This document shows, one piece after another, positions 1-5,209 of a stretch of DNA of 5,209 nt. Origin of the DNA: Armatimonadota bacterium. GTDB lineage: Bacteria > Armatimonadota > Zipacnadia > Zipacnadales > UBA11051. The stretch's first letter is position 1. Each line of letters starts with the position of its first letter. Both the position numbers and the translations under genes were made by a program. The stretch spans positions 11,468-16,676 of the forward strand of contig DPJP01000297.1 in NCBI GenBank assembly GCA_003542955.1, in the 5' to 3' direction. The notes beneath the pieces are model-generated. The model was given only the letters and a program-made list of their open reading frames with translations, was not told the origin of the DNA and made no database searches.

Positions 1-1
1 C

Positions 2-316
2 AGCGCAAAGACCGCGCGCACCGTGCTCGACATGATGCAGGCAGCGGTGGACCACGGTACAGCGCGCGTGGCCCAGATCGAGAACATCCCGATAGCAGGC
101 AAGACCGGCACCGCTCAGATATGGGATCGCGAGGCCAACCGGTACGTCGAGAACGCCTACGTCACTTCGTTTCTGCTGATCTGTCCCGCCGACGAGCCTC
201 GCTTCGTTGTCTACATCGCCGTCGATCGTGCGCAGGTGAGCCGGCACGGCTCCGATGCCGCCGGACCGGCGGCTCGTGACATTGCAGGCTTCGCGATGCG
301 TCAGGTGCGCGAGTGA
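2..316 (+). CDS. ftsI: FtsI-like class B penicillin-binding protein (peptidoglycan D,D-transpeptidase), 3' end only
   Basis: Only the last 104 residues are present; the reading frame is open at the left edge, so the start and the SxxK and SxN active-site motifs lie outside the window. The visible part is the end of the transpeptidase domain. A segment ending in DHGTARVAQI leads into IAGKTGTAQ, which contains the KTG box (Lys at bases 101-103), the third conserved motif of penicillin-binding transpeptidases. A strand region with PADEPRFVVYIAVD follows, matching the usual 'Pad.Pr..v.v.id' segment of FtsI/PBP2 proteins. The protein ends about 70 residues after KTG with no PASTA domain, unlike SpoVD or Gram-positive PBP2x. 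The family crosslinks septal peptidoglycan outside the inner membrane. Position just upstream of murE supports ftsI rather than another class B PBP. The segment before the C-terminus (HGSDAAGPAARDI) departs from the common 'GG.vAaPvF' pattern. PBP identity is near certain; the FtsI assignment rests on context. Confidence 0.9.
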   Translation, partial: SAKTARTVLDMMQAAVDHGTARVAQIENIPIAGKTGTAQIWDREANRYVENAYVTSFLLICPADEPRFVVYIAVDRAQVSRHGSDAAGPAARDIAGFAMRQVRE

Positions 317-368
317 GGACGCCGGCAGACCGCCACTGAGCCCGACGCGTTCGCGGGGGGTGAGACCA
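317..368 (+). other. ftsI-murE intergenic spacer
   Basis: This 52-nt gap is the longest non-coding stretch in the window. Its 3' end holds the murE ribosome binding site. I see no convincing -10/-35 pair and no hairpin followed by a T run, so read-through from ftsI into murE is the simplest interpretation. Confidence 0.6.
355..364 (+). promoter_or_regulatory. Shine-Dalgarno site of murE
   Basis: GGGGGGTGAG contains GGGGGTGA, which matches 7 of 8 bases of the consensus GGAGGTGA. The G run aligned with GGAGG ends 8 nt before the ATG at 369. This site decides the murE start: it fits ATG 369 and not the in-frame ATG at 255 inside ftsI or the GTG at 360, which lies within the site itself. Confidence 0.75.
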
Positions 369-1847
369 ATGGCCAGGCACACGACATTCAGGGCCCTCAC
401 CGAGGGCATATCGCGTTACGAGCCATCCGGCCCGGACGTACCCATCACGAGCATTACGGCCGACTCTCGGCAGGCTCGGCCCGGCTCCGTATTCATCGCC
501 ATACCAGGCTACCAGACTGACGGGCACAACTACATCGCCGCGGCAATCGCTGCCGGCGCGGTAGCCGTCATCTATCAGTCCCCCGGCTTCGAGGGCCTTC
601 TCGCCGATGCTGCCTCGCTCCGCGTCGATGATGCCCGCCTGGCCACCGCGATCGTAGCCGACCGCTTCTTCGACCATCCCTCGCGGAAGATGGCTGTCAT
701 CGCCATCAGTGGCACCAACGGCAAGACGACCACGGTGACGATGCTGGATGCGATCTTCAGGGCGGCCAAGTTCACCCCGGGGACGGTCGGCACACTGGGG
801 GCCACAGTCGGCGACCGGCACCTGCCGGGAGACCGTACAACGCCCGATGCCATCGGCCTCCAGGGCGCCTTCGCCGAGATGGTCGATGCCGGCGTCACCC
901 ACGCCGCAGTCGAGATCACATCACACGCGCTTGACCTGCACCGCGCCTATGGCACCCGCTTCGCGGCGGCTGTCTTCACGAACCTCTCGCAGGACCACCT
1001 GGACTGGCACCACACGATGGAGGCCTACTTCGCGTCCAAGGCCGTCCTGTTCACGGACTACGTGCGCTTCTCGCCCGAGATGCGGGGCGCGGTCAATATC
1101 GATGACCCGTGGGGTCCCCGCCTGGCCGAACTGGCCGAGTGCGAGGTCATCACGTATGGCATACAGGCGCCGGCCGACGTGGCCGCCGTCGACTGGAGGC
1201 TCTCGCCGCTGGGCACATCATTCGGCCTGAGCATCGGTGGCGAGACTGCTCCGCTGCATACACCGCTCGCAGGGCGACACAACATCTACAACTGCCTGGC
1301 GGCCGCCGCGGCCGCGCGTGCCGTCGGCATCGATCTACCCACAATCATCGCCGGCCTGGAGGCGGTCTCACGTATCGACGGCCGCCTCGAGAGAGTCGAG
1401 CGCGACGCTCCATTCACCGTCATGGTCGATTATGCTCATACACCGGAGGCACTGCAAAACGTGCTGACGGCCGTCAGGGACCTGACGGCGAATCGCGTGA
1501 TCTGCGTCTTCGGCTGCGGCGGTGACCGCGACAAGACAAAGCGCCCGAAGATGGGCGCGATCGCGGCCGAGATGTCCGACGTTGTCGTCGTAACGTCGGA
1601 CAACCCGCGCAGCGAGGCCCCCGAAGCCATCATCGCCGACATCCTTGGCGGTATTGAGCGCACTGACGTGATCGTTGAGCCCGACCGCCGCTCGGCGATT
1701 GCGGCTGCCGTCGAGCTGGCCGCGCCCGGCGACGTAGTGCTCCTGGCCGGGAAGGGTCATGAGGTGTACCAGGAGGTTGCGGGCCGGCGCATCGACTTCG
1801 ACGACCGCGTCGTCGCCGCGGAGATCATCGACGCAATGGGGCAATGA
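369..1847 (+). CDS. murE: UDP-MurNAc-L-Ala-D-Glu:meso-diaminopimelate ligase MurE
   Basis: Cytoplasmic ATP-dependent Mur ligase that adds the third stem-peptide residue. The product is 492 aa, close to E. coli MurE (495). The N-terminal nucleotide-sugar domain (about 1-105) has TADSRQARPGSVFIA and DGHNY. The central ATPase domain has the P-loop GTNGKTTT (115-122), TTPDA (157-161), EITSHAL (182-188) and HLDWHHTMEAYFASK (210-224); its Lys224 aligns with the carbamylated lysine of the family. The C-terminal domain starts near GRLERV (338-343) and continues with VDYAHTPEAL (353-362), GCGGDRDKTKRPKMG (382-396), DNPR (411-414) and GKGHEVY (461-467). DNPR is the signature of meso-DAP-adding enzymes; lysine-adding MurE differ there. 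ATG 369 is chosen because it has a good ribosome binding site and gives a family-length N-terminus. An in-frame ATG at 255 would add 38 unrelated residues and overlap ftsI by 62 nt. Oddity: the usual SSHAL is TSHAL here. Confidence 0.97.
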   Translation: MARHTTFRALTEGISRYEPSGPDVPITSITADSRQARPGSVFIAIPGYQTDGHNYIAAAIAAGAVAVIYQSPGFEGLLADAASLRVDDARLATAIVADRFFDHPSRKMAVIAISGTNGKTTTVTMLDAIFRAAKFTPGTVGTLGATVGDRHLPGDRTTPDAIGLQGAFAEMVDAGVTHAAVEITSHALDLHRAYGTRFAAAVFTNLSQDHLDWHHTMEAYFASKAVLFTDYVRFSPEMRGAVNIDDPWGPRLAELAECEVITYGIQAPADVAAVDWRLSPLGTSFGLSIGGETAPLHTPLAGRHNIYNCLAAAAAARAVGIDLPTIIAGLEAVSRIDGRLERVERDAPFTVMVDYAHTPEALQNVLTAVRDLTANRVICVFGCGGDRDKTKRPKMGAIAAEMSDVVVVTSDNPRSEAPEAIIADILGGIERTDVIVEPDRRSAIAAAVELAAPGDVVLLAGKGHEVYQEVAGRRIDFDDRVVAAEIIDAMGQ

Positions 1848-1871
1848 CAACCGGGAAGGCGTGTTGAGGCA
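1848..1871 (+). promoter_or_regulatory. murE-murF spacer with weak ribosome binding signals
   Basis: This 24-nt gap holds two purine-rich stretches: GGGAAGG at 1853-1859 (12 nt before the GTG) and GAGG at 1866-1869 (only 2 nt before it). Neither has ideal spacing. The murE stop is in frame with murF, and GTG 1872 is the first conventional start codon after it, so the murF frame cannot be extended further upstream. Confidence 0.5.
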
Positions 1872-3242
1872 GTGAGCATCAGAACGTCACTCAGCAGACT
1901 CGTGGAGGCCTGTGGATTCGCCGCGTCTGCGTCAGATGCGGGTATCGAGCTTCGCGGCGTGAGCACCGACACCCGGACGCTCGAGCCCGGGGAGTTGTTT
2001 GTCGCGCTCGTTGGCGAGAGCTTCGACGGGCACCAGTTCGTCGCCGCCGCGATTGAGAAGGGAGCGCCCGCGGTCGTGGTCAGCAACCCGGACGCGGCGC
2101 CTCCCGACGCCGCCGTGGTTGTCATCACCGTCGAGTCGACGGTCGAGGCGCTGGGGCGCATCGGCCACTTCTGGCGGACCGAATGCGACCCCACGGTCAT
2201 CGCGGTGACGGGGAGCGCGGGAAAAACCACAACCAAGGACATGATCGGCTTCGTCCTCGGCGCCGCCGGTCCGGTCAGATTCACAGAGGCGACCGAGAAC
2301 AACGAGATCGGCGTGGCAAAGACGTTGTTAAGCATCGAGCCTTCGGATGCCTACTGCGTGGTGGAGTTCGGCATGCGTGCGCGAGGCGAGATTGACTTCC
2401 TGGCCCGCATCAGTCGGCCCGACATCGCCGTCATCACCAACATCGGGGAGGCGCATATCGGGCTGCTGGGATCGCGCGAGGCCGTCGCCGAGGCGAAGGC
2501 CGAGGTTCTCCCCCACCTCCCGCCAGACGGGTCGGCGATTCTGAATGCCGATGACTACTTCTTCCCGCTGCTGTCGAACATGACCGGTGCGCGGATTGTG
2601 TCATTTGGCACCGCCGACGCGACCGTGCGGCTGGAGGCGACGCGGCTGCTGGGCACGACGGGGGCCGCGGCGCGCCTGGTGATGCCTACCGGCGCCGTCG
2701 AGATCGAGCTCCAGGTGCCGGGGCGTCATAACCTGATGAACGCGGCCGCGGCCGCGGCCACGGCGTACTCGTGCGGGCTCGCGCCGGAGACGATTGCCGC
2801 GCGGTTGGGCGAGTTCAACACCCGTGCCATGCGCAGCCAGGTCATCGCGGCGCCGGGCGGCTTCAGCCTGATTCATGACGCATACAACGCAAGCCCGACA
2901 TCCACGCCACCCGCTCTCGAGGTGCTTGCGCAGGCGCCGCGGCGGAAGGTCTTCGTGTTCGGCGATATGCTCGAACTGGGACCCGCAGCCGAGGAGGCGC
3001 ACAGGACCATCGGTCGGCTGGCCGCTGAGGCCGGCGTCGGAGTGCTTGTGGCCGTCGGCGAGTTGGCATCATTCGCAGCCGAGGAAAGCGCGCAGGCGGG
3101 CATCGAGACCTACCAGACGTCGAGTGCCGAGGAGGCGGCGCCCATTGCGGCCGGGATCGTCGCCCCCGGCGACACCGTGCTGGTGAAGGGCTCCCGCGGA
3201 ATGCACCTGGAGGTCGTAGTCGAGGAGCTGCTGCGGGTATGA
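1872..3242 (+). CDS. murF: UDP-MurNAc-tripeptide:D-Ala-D-Ala ligase MurF
   Basis: Cytoplasmic Mur ligase that attaches D-Ala-D-Ala to UDP-MurNAc-tripeptide, completing the pentapeptide precursor. It is 456 aa, against 452 in E. coli. The N-terminal domain has GVSTDTRTLEPGELFVAL (29-46) and FDGHQF (51-56). The ATPase domain has the P-loop GSAGKTTTKD (114-123), ENNEIGVAKTLL (142-153), EFGMRARGEI (165-174), TNIGEAHIGLLGS (189-201) followed by EAKAE (207-211), where the lysine is the likely carbamylated residue, and NADD (225-228). The C-terminal domain has GRHNLMNA (284-291), AMRSQV (319-324), HDAYNASPTS (335-344), FGDMLELG (363-370) and VKGSRGMHLE (438-447). AMR and HDAYNASPTS correspond to the GRL and DDSYNANPDS-type motifs of other MurF. 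The GTG start gives an N-terminus of family length. The stop overlaps the mraY start. Murein-pathway neighbours on both sides agree with the assignment. Confidence 0.96.
   Translation: MSIRTSLSRLVEACGFAASASDAGIELRGVSTDTRTLEPGELFVALVGESFDGHQFVAAAIEKGAPAVVVSNPDAAPPDAAVVVITVESTVEALGRIGHFWRTECDPTVIAVTGSAGKTTTKDMIGFVLGAAGPVRFTEATENNEIGVAKTLLSIEPSDAYCVVEFGMRARGEIDFLARISRPDIAVITNIGEAHIGLLGSREAVAEAKAEVLPHLPPDGSAILNADDYFFPLLSNMTGARIVSFGTADATVRLEATRLLGTTGAAARLVMPTGAVEIELQVPGRHNLMNAAAAAATAYSCGLAPETIAARLGEFNTRAMRSQVIAAPGGFSLIHDAYNASPTSTPPALEVLAQAPRRKVFVFGDMLELGPAAEEAHRTIGRLAAEAGVGVLVAVGELASFAAEESAQAGIETYQTSSAEEAAPIAAGIVAPGDTVLVKGSRGMHLEVVVEELLRV
2742..2759 (+). repeat. Three tandem copies of the hexanucleotide GCGGCC inside murF
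   Basis: The stretch reads GCGGCC three times and encodes Ala291-Ala296 in the helix after the GRHN motif. It is self-complementary in large part. The simplest explanation is alternating GCG/GCC alanine codons in a high-GC genome, but such tracts can change by one unit (two alanines) without shifting the frame. Confidence 0.7.
3222..3227 (+). promoter_or_regulatory. Possible Shine-Dalgarno site of mraY, inside murF
   Basis: GAGGAG lies 11 nt before the mraY ATG, within the last codons of murF. Spacing is a little long. Because the mraY start overlaps the murF stop (ATGA at 3239-3242), translation of mraY is probably coupled to termination on murF and may not need a strong site. Confidence 0.45.
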
Positions 3243-4231
3243 TCCTGCCCGTCTCGATGGCAGTGCTGCTCCCGTTCGCCGCCCTGTGCGCAGCCGTCGC
3301 CGGCGCGGTGGCGACCTACGTCGTGCTTGTGCACCTGCGTGCCAGCGGGGTGCGTCAGGCCATCCGCGAGGACGGTCCGCAGTCGCACCTGGCCAAGGGC
3401 TCGACGCCGTCAATGGGCGGGGTAGCCGTCATCGGCGTGCTGCTGCTCGTGACGCTCGTATGCGCGTCCGGGTGCGGCCTGCTCGGCATCCGCCTTTACC
3501 TGGTCATGGGCCTTACGCTCGTTTTCGCACTCGTCGGCTTCATCGACGACTACGCCAAGGTCAAGAGCCATAGGTCAGCGGGCTGGGGCGCGCGCTACCG
3601 CATCAGCATCGAGTTGCTGCTGGCGGCAGGTGTGATGATCATCCTGACGGGTCTCGACGGTGCGGGCGCGCAGGGATGGCACCAGAATTCTCTGTGGTTG
3701 TGGGTTCCGCTCGGAGTATTCATCATCGTCGGCGGTCCGAACGCGTTCAACCTGACCGATGGGCTCGACGGTCTGGCCGGCGGCCTGACGGCGATATGCG
3801 GCGCGGCGCTGGCGATCATCCTGCTGCTGCTGGGTGACGCCCAGATGGCCCTTGTGGCAGCGGTGACGGCCGGTGCGGCAGCGGGATTCCTGTGGCTTAA
3901 CGCACACCCGGCGAGGATATTCATGGGCGATGTCGGCAGCCTGGGCCTCGGCGCCTGTCTGTCATCAATCGCCGTGGTCGGCCGCGTCGAGCTCGTCTAT
4001 GCCCTGCTGGCGGGCGTGTTCGTCATCGAGACCGTGTCGGTCATCATCCAGGTGGGCTACTTCAAGCTGTCCGGCGGCAAACGGGTGTTCCGGATGGCGC
4101 CGTTCCACCACCACCTCGAACTGGGTGGCTGGCCGGAGCCCACCGTCGTCACGCGGCTGTGGCTCATCGGCGCGGCGTGCGCGCTGCTTGGAACTCTGCT
4201 CGCAGTTGGGTGCATGGTTGCACCAGGCTAA
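3239..4231 (+). CDS. mraY: Phospho-MurNAc-pentapeptide translocase MraY
   Basis: Integral membrane enzyme that moves phospho-MurNAc-pentapeptide from UDP to undecaprenyl phosphate, forming lipid I. It is 330 aa, shorter than E. coli MraY (360) and similar to the shorter Gram-positive forms. About ten hydrophobic segments can be seen (roughly 8-32, 60-77, 84-102, 122-138, 153-167, 180-199, 202-219, 235-248, 252-272, 306-326), as expected for the family. Motifs in order: DGPQSHLAKGSTPSMGG (45-61), IDDYAKVK with Asp103-Asp104 (102-109), NAFNLTDGLDGLAGG (168-182), NAHPARIFMGDVGS with Asp231 (221-234), and KRVFRMAPFHHHLELGGWPE (281-300) with the His triad at 290-292. The aspartates and histidines are those tied to Mg2+ binding and catalysis in MraY. 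ATG 3239 overlaps the murF stop by 4 nt; the next ATG (3257) has no ribosome binding site and would cut into the first membrane segment. GSTPSMGG differs slightly from the usual GTPTMGG. Confidence 0.97.
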   Translation: MILPVSMAVLLPFAALCAAVAGAVATYVVLVHLRASGVRQAIREDGPQSHLAKGSTPSMGGVAVIGVLLLVTLVCASGCGLLGIRLYLVMGLTLVFALVGFIDDYAKVKSHRSAGWGARYRISIELLLAAGVMIILTGLDGAGAQGWHQNSLWLWVPLGVFIIVGGPNAFNLTDGLDGLAGGLTAICGAALAIILLLLGDAQMALVAAVTAGAAAGFLWLNAHPARIFMGDVGSLGLGACLSSIAVVGRVELVYALLAGVFVIETVSVIIQVGYFKLSGGKRVFRMAPFHHHLELGGWPEPTVVTRLWLIGAACALLGTLLAVGCMVAPG

Positions 4232-4237
4232 CGGAGA
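4232..4237 (+). promoter_or_regulatory. Shine-Dalgarno site of murD
   Basis: CGGAGA, with GGAG at 4233-4236, is placed 7 nt before the murD ATG in the 12-nt gap after mraY. The mraY stop codon is in frame with murD, so ATG 4244 is the earliest possible start and this site confirms it. Confidence 0.75.
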
Positions 4238-4243
4238 CCGTCA

Positions 4244-5209
4244 ATGGGCAGTCTACCCGACATCACCGCACCCGGCCTCGAGGTCGACGGCCGCAGGGCC
4301 ACCATCTTCGGGATGGCCCGCAGCGGCGTTGCCGCCGCGCGCGTGCTGGTCTCGCACGGCGCAGCGGTGACCGTCGTCGATGAGAAGCCGGCGGCCCAGC
4401 TTCAGACGGTCATCGCCGACGTCGAGGCCGCGGGCGCGCGCGCGGTCGCCGGCCTGCACGAGTACGCCGAACTCGCCGAGCCCGAGATCATCGTCGTCAG
4501 TCCGGGCGTGCCGGCGGCCCATCGGCTGCTGGTTCAGGCGCGCGCGGCCGGTGCGTACGTCATCGGGGAAATCGAGCTTGCATACCGGCTCTGCACCAGC
4601 CCGATCATTGCCGTCACGGGCACGAACGGCAAGGGAACCGTGGTCAGGCTCATCGGGGGGATGCTGCAGCGCGGCGGTCTTGACGCCCCGGTTGTCGGCA
4701 ACATCGGCACACCGTTCGTGAGCGCGGTCGACCGCCGGCATGATGCCCTCGTCACCGAGATCAGTAGCTTCCAGCTCGAGACCATAGACCGCTTTGCGCC
4801 GTGGATATCGGCTATTCTCAACATCACGCCCGACCACCGCGACCGTCATCCGACGATGGATGAGTATGTGGCCGCCAAGCGCAGGATCTTCGAGAACCAG
4901 TCGGCGGACGACTTCACGATCCTCAACATCGACGATCCACTCGTCGCCGGGCTGCGGAGCGCGACGCCGGCGCGCGTGCTGACGGTATCACTGCAGAGCG
5001 CCACCGCCGATGCGCGACTGGAGGGCAACGAGCTGGTCGTTACCCCCCCGGCGGGCGGCAGAGCGGTTGTCTGCGGCGTCGATGACATCCCACTCGGAGG
5101 CGCACACAACATCAGCAATGCGCTGACGGCGGCTCTGGCGGCATCGGTCTGTGGTGTCGAGGTGGAGGCGATGGCAGGGGCCATCGCGGCTCAGGAGCCC
5201 GCGGAGCAC
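4244..5209 (+). CDS. murD: UDP-MurNAc-L-Ala:D-glutamate ligase MurD, 5' part (cut by the window edge)
   Basis: Cytoplasmic Mur ligase that adds D-glutamate to UDP-MurNAc-L-Ala. The frame is open through the last base, giving 322 of an expected roughly 450 residues. The N-terminal Rossmann-like domain has ATIFGMARSGVAAARVL (19-35), VSPGVP (85-90) and IGEIELAY (107-114), typical of MurD. The ATPase domain has TGTNGKGT (125-132), VGNIGTPF (151-158), TEISSFQLE (171-179), LNITPDHRDRH (192-202), the likely carbamylated Lys212 in EYVAAKRRIF, and LNIDDP (227-232). GAHNISNALTAAL (286-298) follows. The final Glu-His fits the start of the conserved HR region of MurD. Two residues are unusual: Gly131 in the P-loop, where MurD normally has Ser or Thr, and Arg199 in the DHxDRH motif, where a hydrophobic residue is normal. 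The frame is intact, so these are substitutions and not a frameshift. IGEIELA, SSFQLE and position after mraY separate it from FolC and from MurC. Confidence 0.95.
   Translation, partial: MGSLPDITAPGLEVDGRRATIFGMARSGVAAARVLVSHGAAVTVVDEKPAAQLQTVIADVEAAGARAVAGLHEYAELAEPEIIVVSPGVPAAHRLLVQARAAGAYVIGEIELAYRLCTSPIIAVTGTNGKGTVVRLIGGMLQRGGLDAPVVGNIGTPFVSAVDRRHDALVTEISSFQLETIDRFAPWISAILNITPDHRDRHPTMDEYVAAKRRIFENQSADDFTILNIDDPLVAGLRSATPARVLTVSLQSATADARLEGNELVVTPPAGGRAVVCGVDDIPLGGAHNISNALTAALAASVCGVEVEAMAGAIAAQEPAEH
4434..4444 (+). repeat. Short alternating GC run in murD
   Basis: Eleven bases of strictly alternating G and C (GCGCGCGCGCG) lie within codons for an Ala/Gly/Arg-rich stretch near MurD residues 64-67. 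Such runs can adopt left-handed DNA under supercoiling, but one this short in a high-GC gene is most likely a codon-usage effect. Confidence 0.6.

Noticed and set aside
255..368. Upstream in-frame ATG that would lengthen MurE by 38 residues
   Set aside because: It lies inside the ftsI end, has no ribosome binding site I can see, encodes residues unlike any MurE N-terminus, and the ATG at 369 has a good site and gives the normal family length.
317..368. Promoter or terminator between ftsI and murE
   Set aside because: No -10/-35 pair with sensible spacing and no stem-loop with a T run could be found in the 52 nt.
1757..2335. Reverse-strand frame of about 190 codons opposite the murE-murF junction
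   Set aside because: Low-complexity Ala/Ser/Thr-rich translation with no motif; its stop-free length is expected opposite high-GC genes, and both + strand genes are well supported.
4600..4860. Frameshift or pseudogene in murD to explain the odd residues
   Set aside because: The frame is continuous, with correct motifs before, between and after the two substitutions.
4244..5209. murD read as folC because of the GTNGKG P-loop
   Set aside because: The N-terminal Rossmann-like domain, IGEIELA, GNIGTP, SSFQLE and position after mraY are MurD features; FolC lacks this N-terminal domain.
1..5209. Mobile element, CRISPR array, tRNA or a new accessory system
   Set aside because: Over 98% of the window is accounted for by five conserved murein-pathway genes in classical order; there are no direct repeats with spacers, inverted terminal repeats or RNA-like folds that I could see.

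Overview
This 5.2 kb window is a high-GC (roughly two-thirds G+C by eye) stretch of a bacterial dcw (division and cell wall) cluster. All genes are on the + strand and tightly packed: the 3' end of a class B penicillin-binding protein gene (ftsI-like), then complete murE, murF and mraY, and the first 322 codons of murD, which runs off the right edge. No RNA gene, mobile element, CRISPR array or clear terminator is visible. The only non-coding DNA is three short gaps (52, 24 and 12 nt), and murF and mraY overlap by 4 nt (ATGA).

How the genes work together: MurD adds D-Glu to UDP-MurNAc-L-Ala, MurE adds the third residue (meso-diaminopimelate, judged from its DNPR motif), and MurF adds D-Ala-D-Ala. 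MraY then transfers phospho-MurNAc-pentapeptide to undecaprenyl phosphate, giving lipid I at the membrane. The FtsI-like protein acts at the other end of the pathway, crosslinking peptides outside the membrane during septation. The gene order matches the classical ftsI-murE-murF-mraY-murD order, so ftsW, murG and murC would be expected to the right, and mraZ, mraW and ftsL to the left, outside the window.

Organism: a high-GC bacterium with predicted meso-DAP peptidoglycan. The PBP tail has no PASTA domain and MraY is short (330 aa, against about 360 in Proteobacteria). MurF carries GMRxxGEI-type and AMR-type motifs rather than the E. coli forms. This argues against a close E. coli relative and suggests a less-studied, perhaps environmental, phylum. 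I cannot place it reliably from sequence alone.

I found no new system here; this is essentially core housekeeping. The points most worth a second look are in MurD: a FolC-like P-loop (GTNGKGT in place of GTNGKS/T-T) and an Arg inside the usual H-hydrophobic-DRH motif. Lesser points are an ambiguous GTG start for murF and an atypical C-terminal segment in the PBP.
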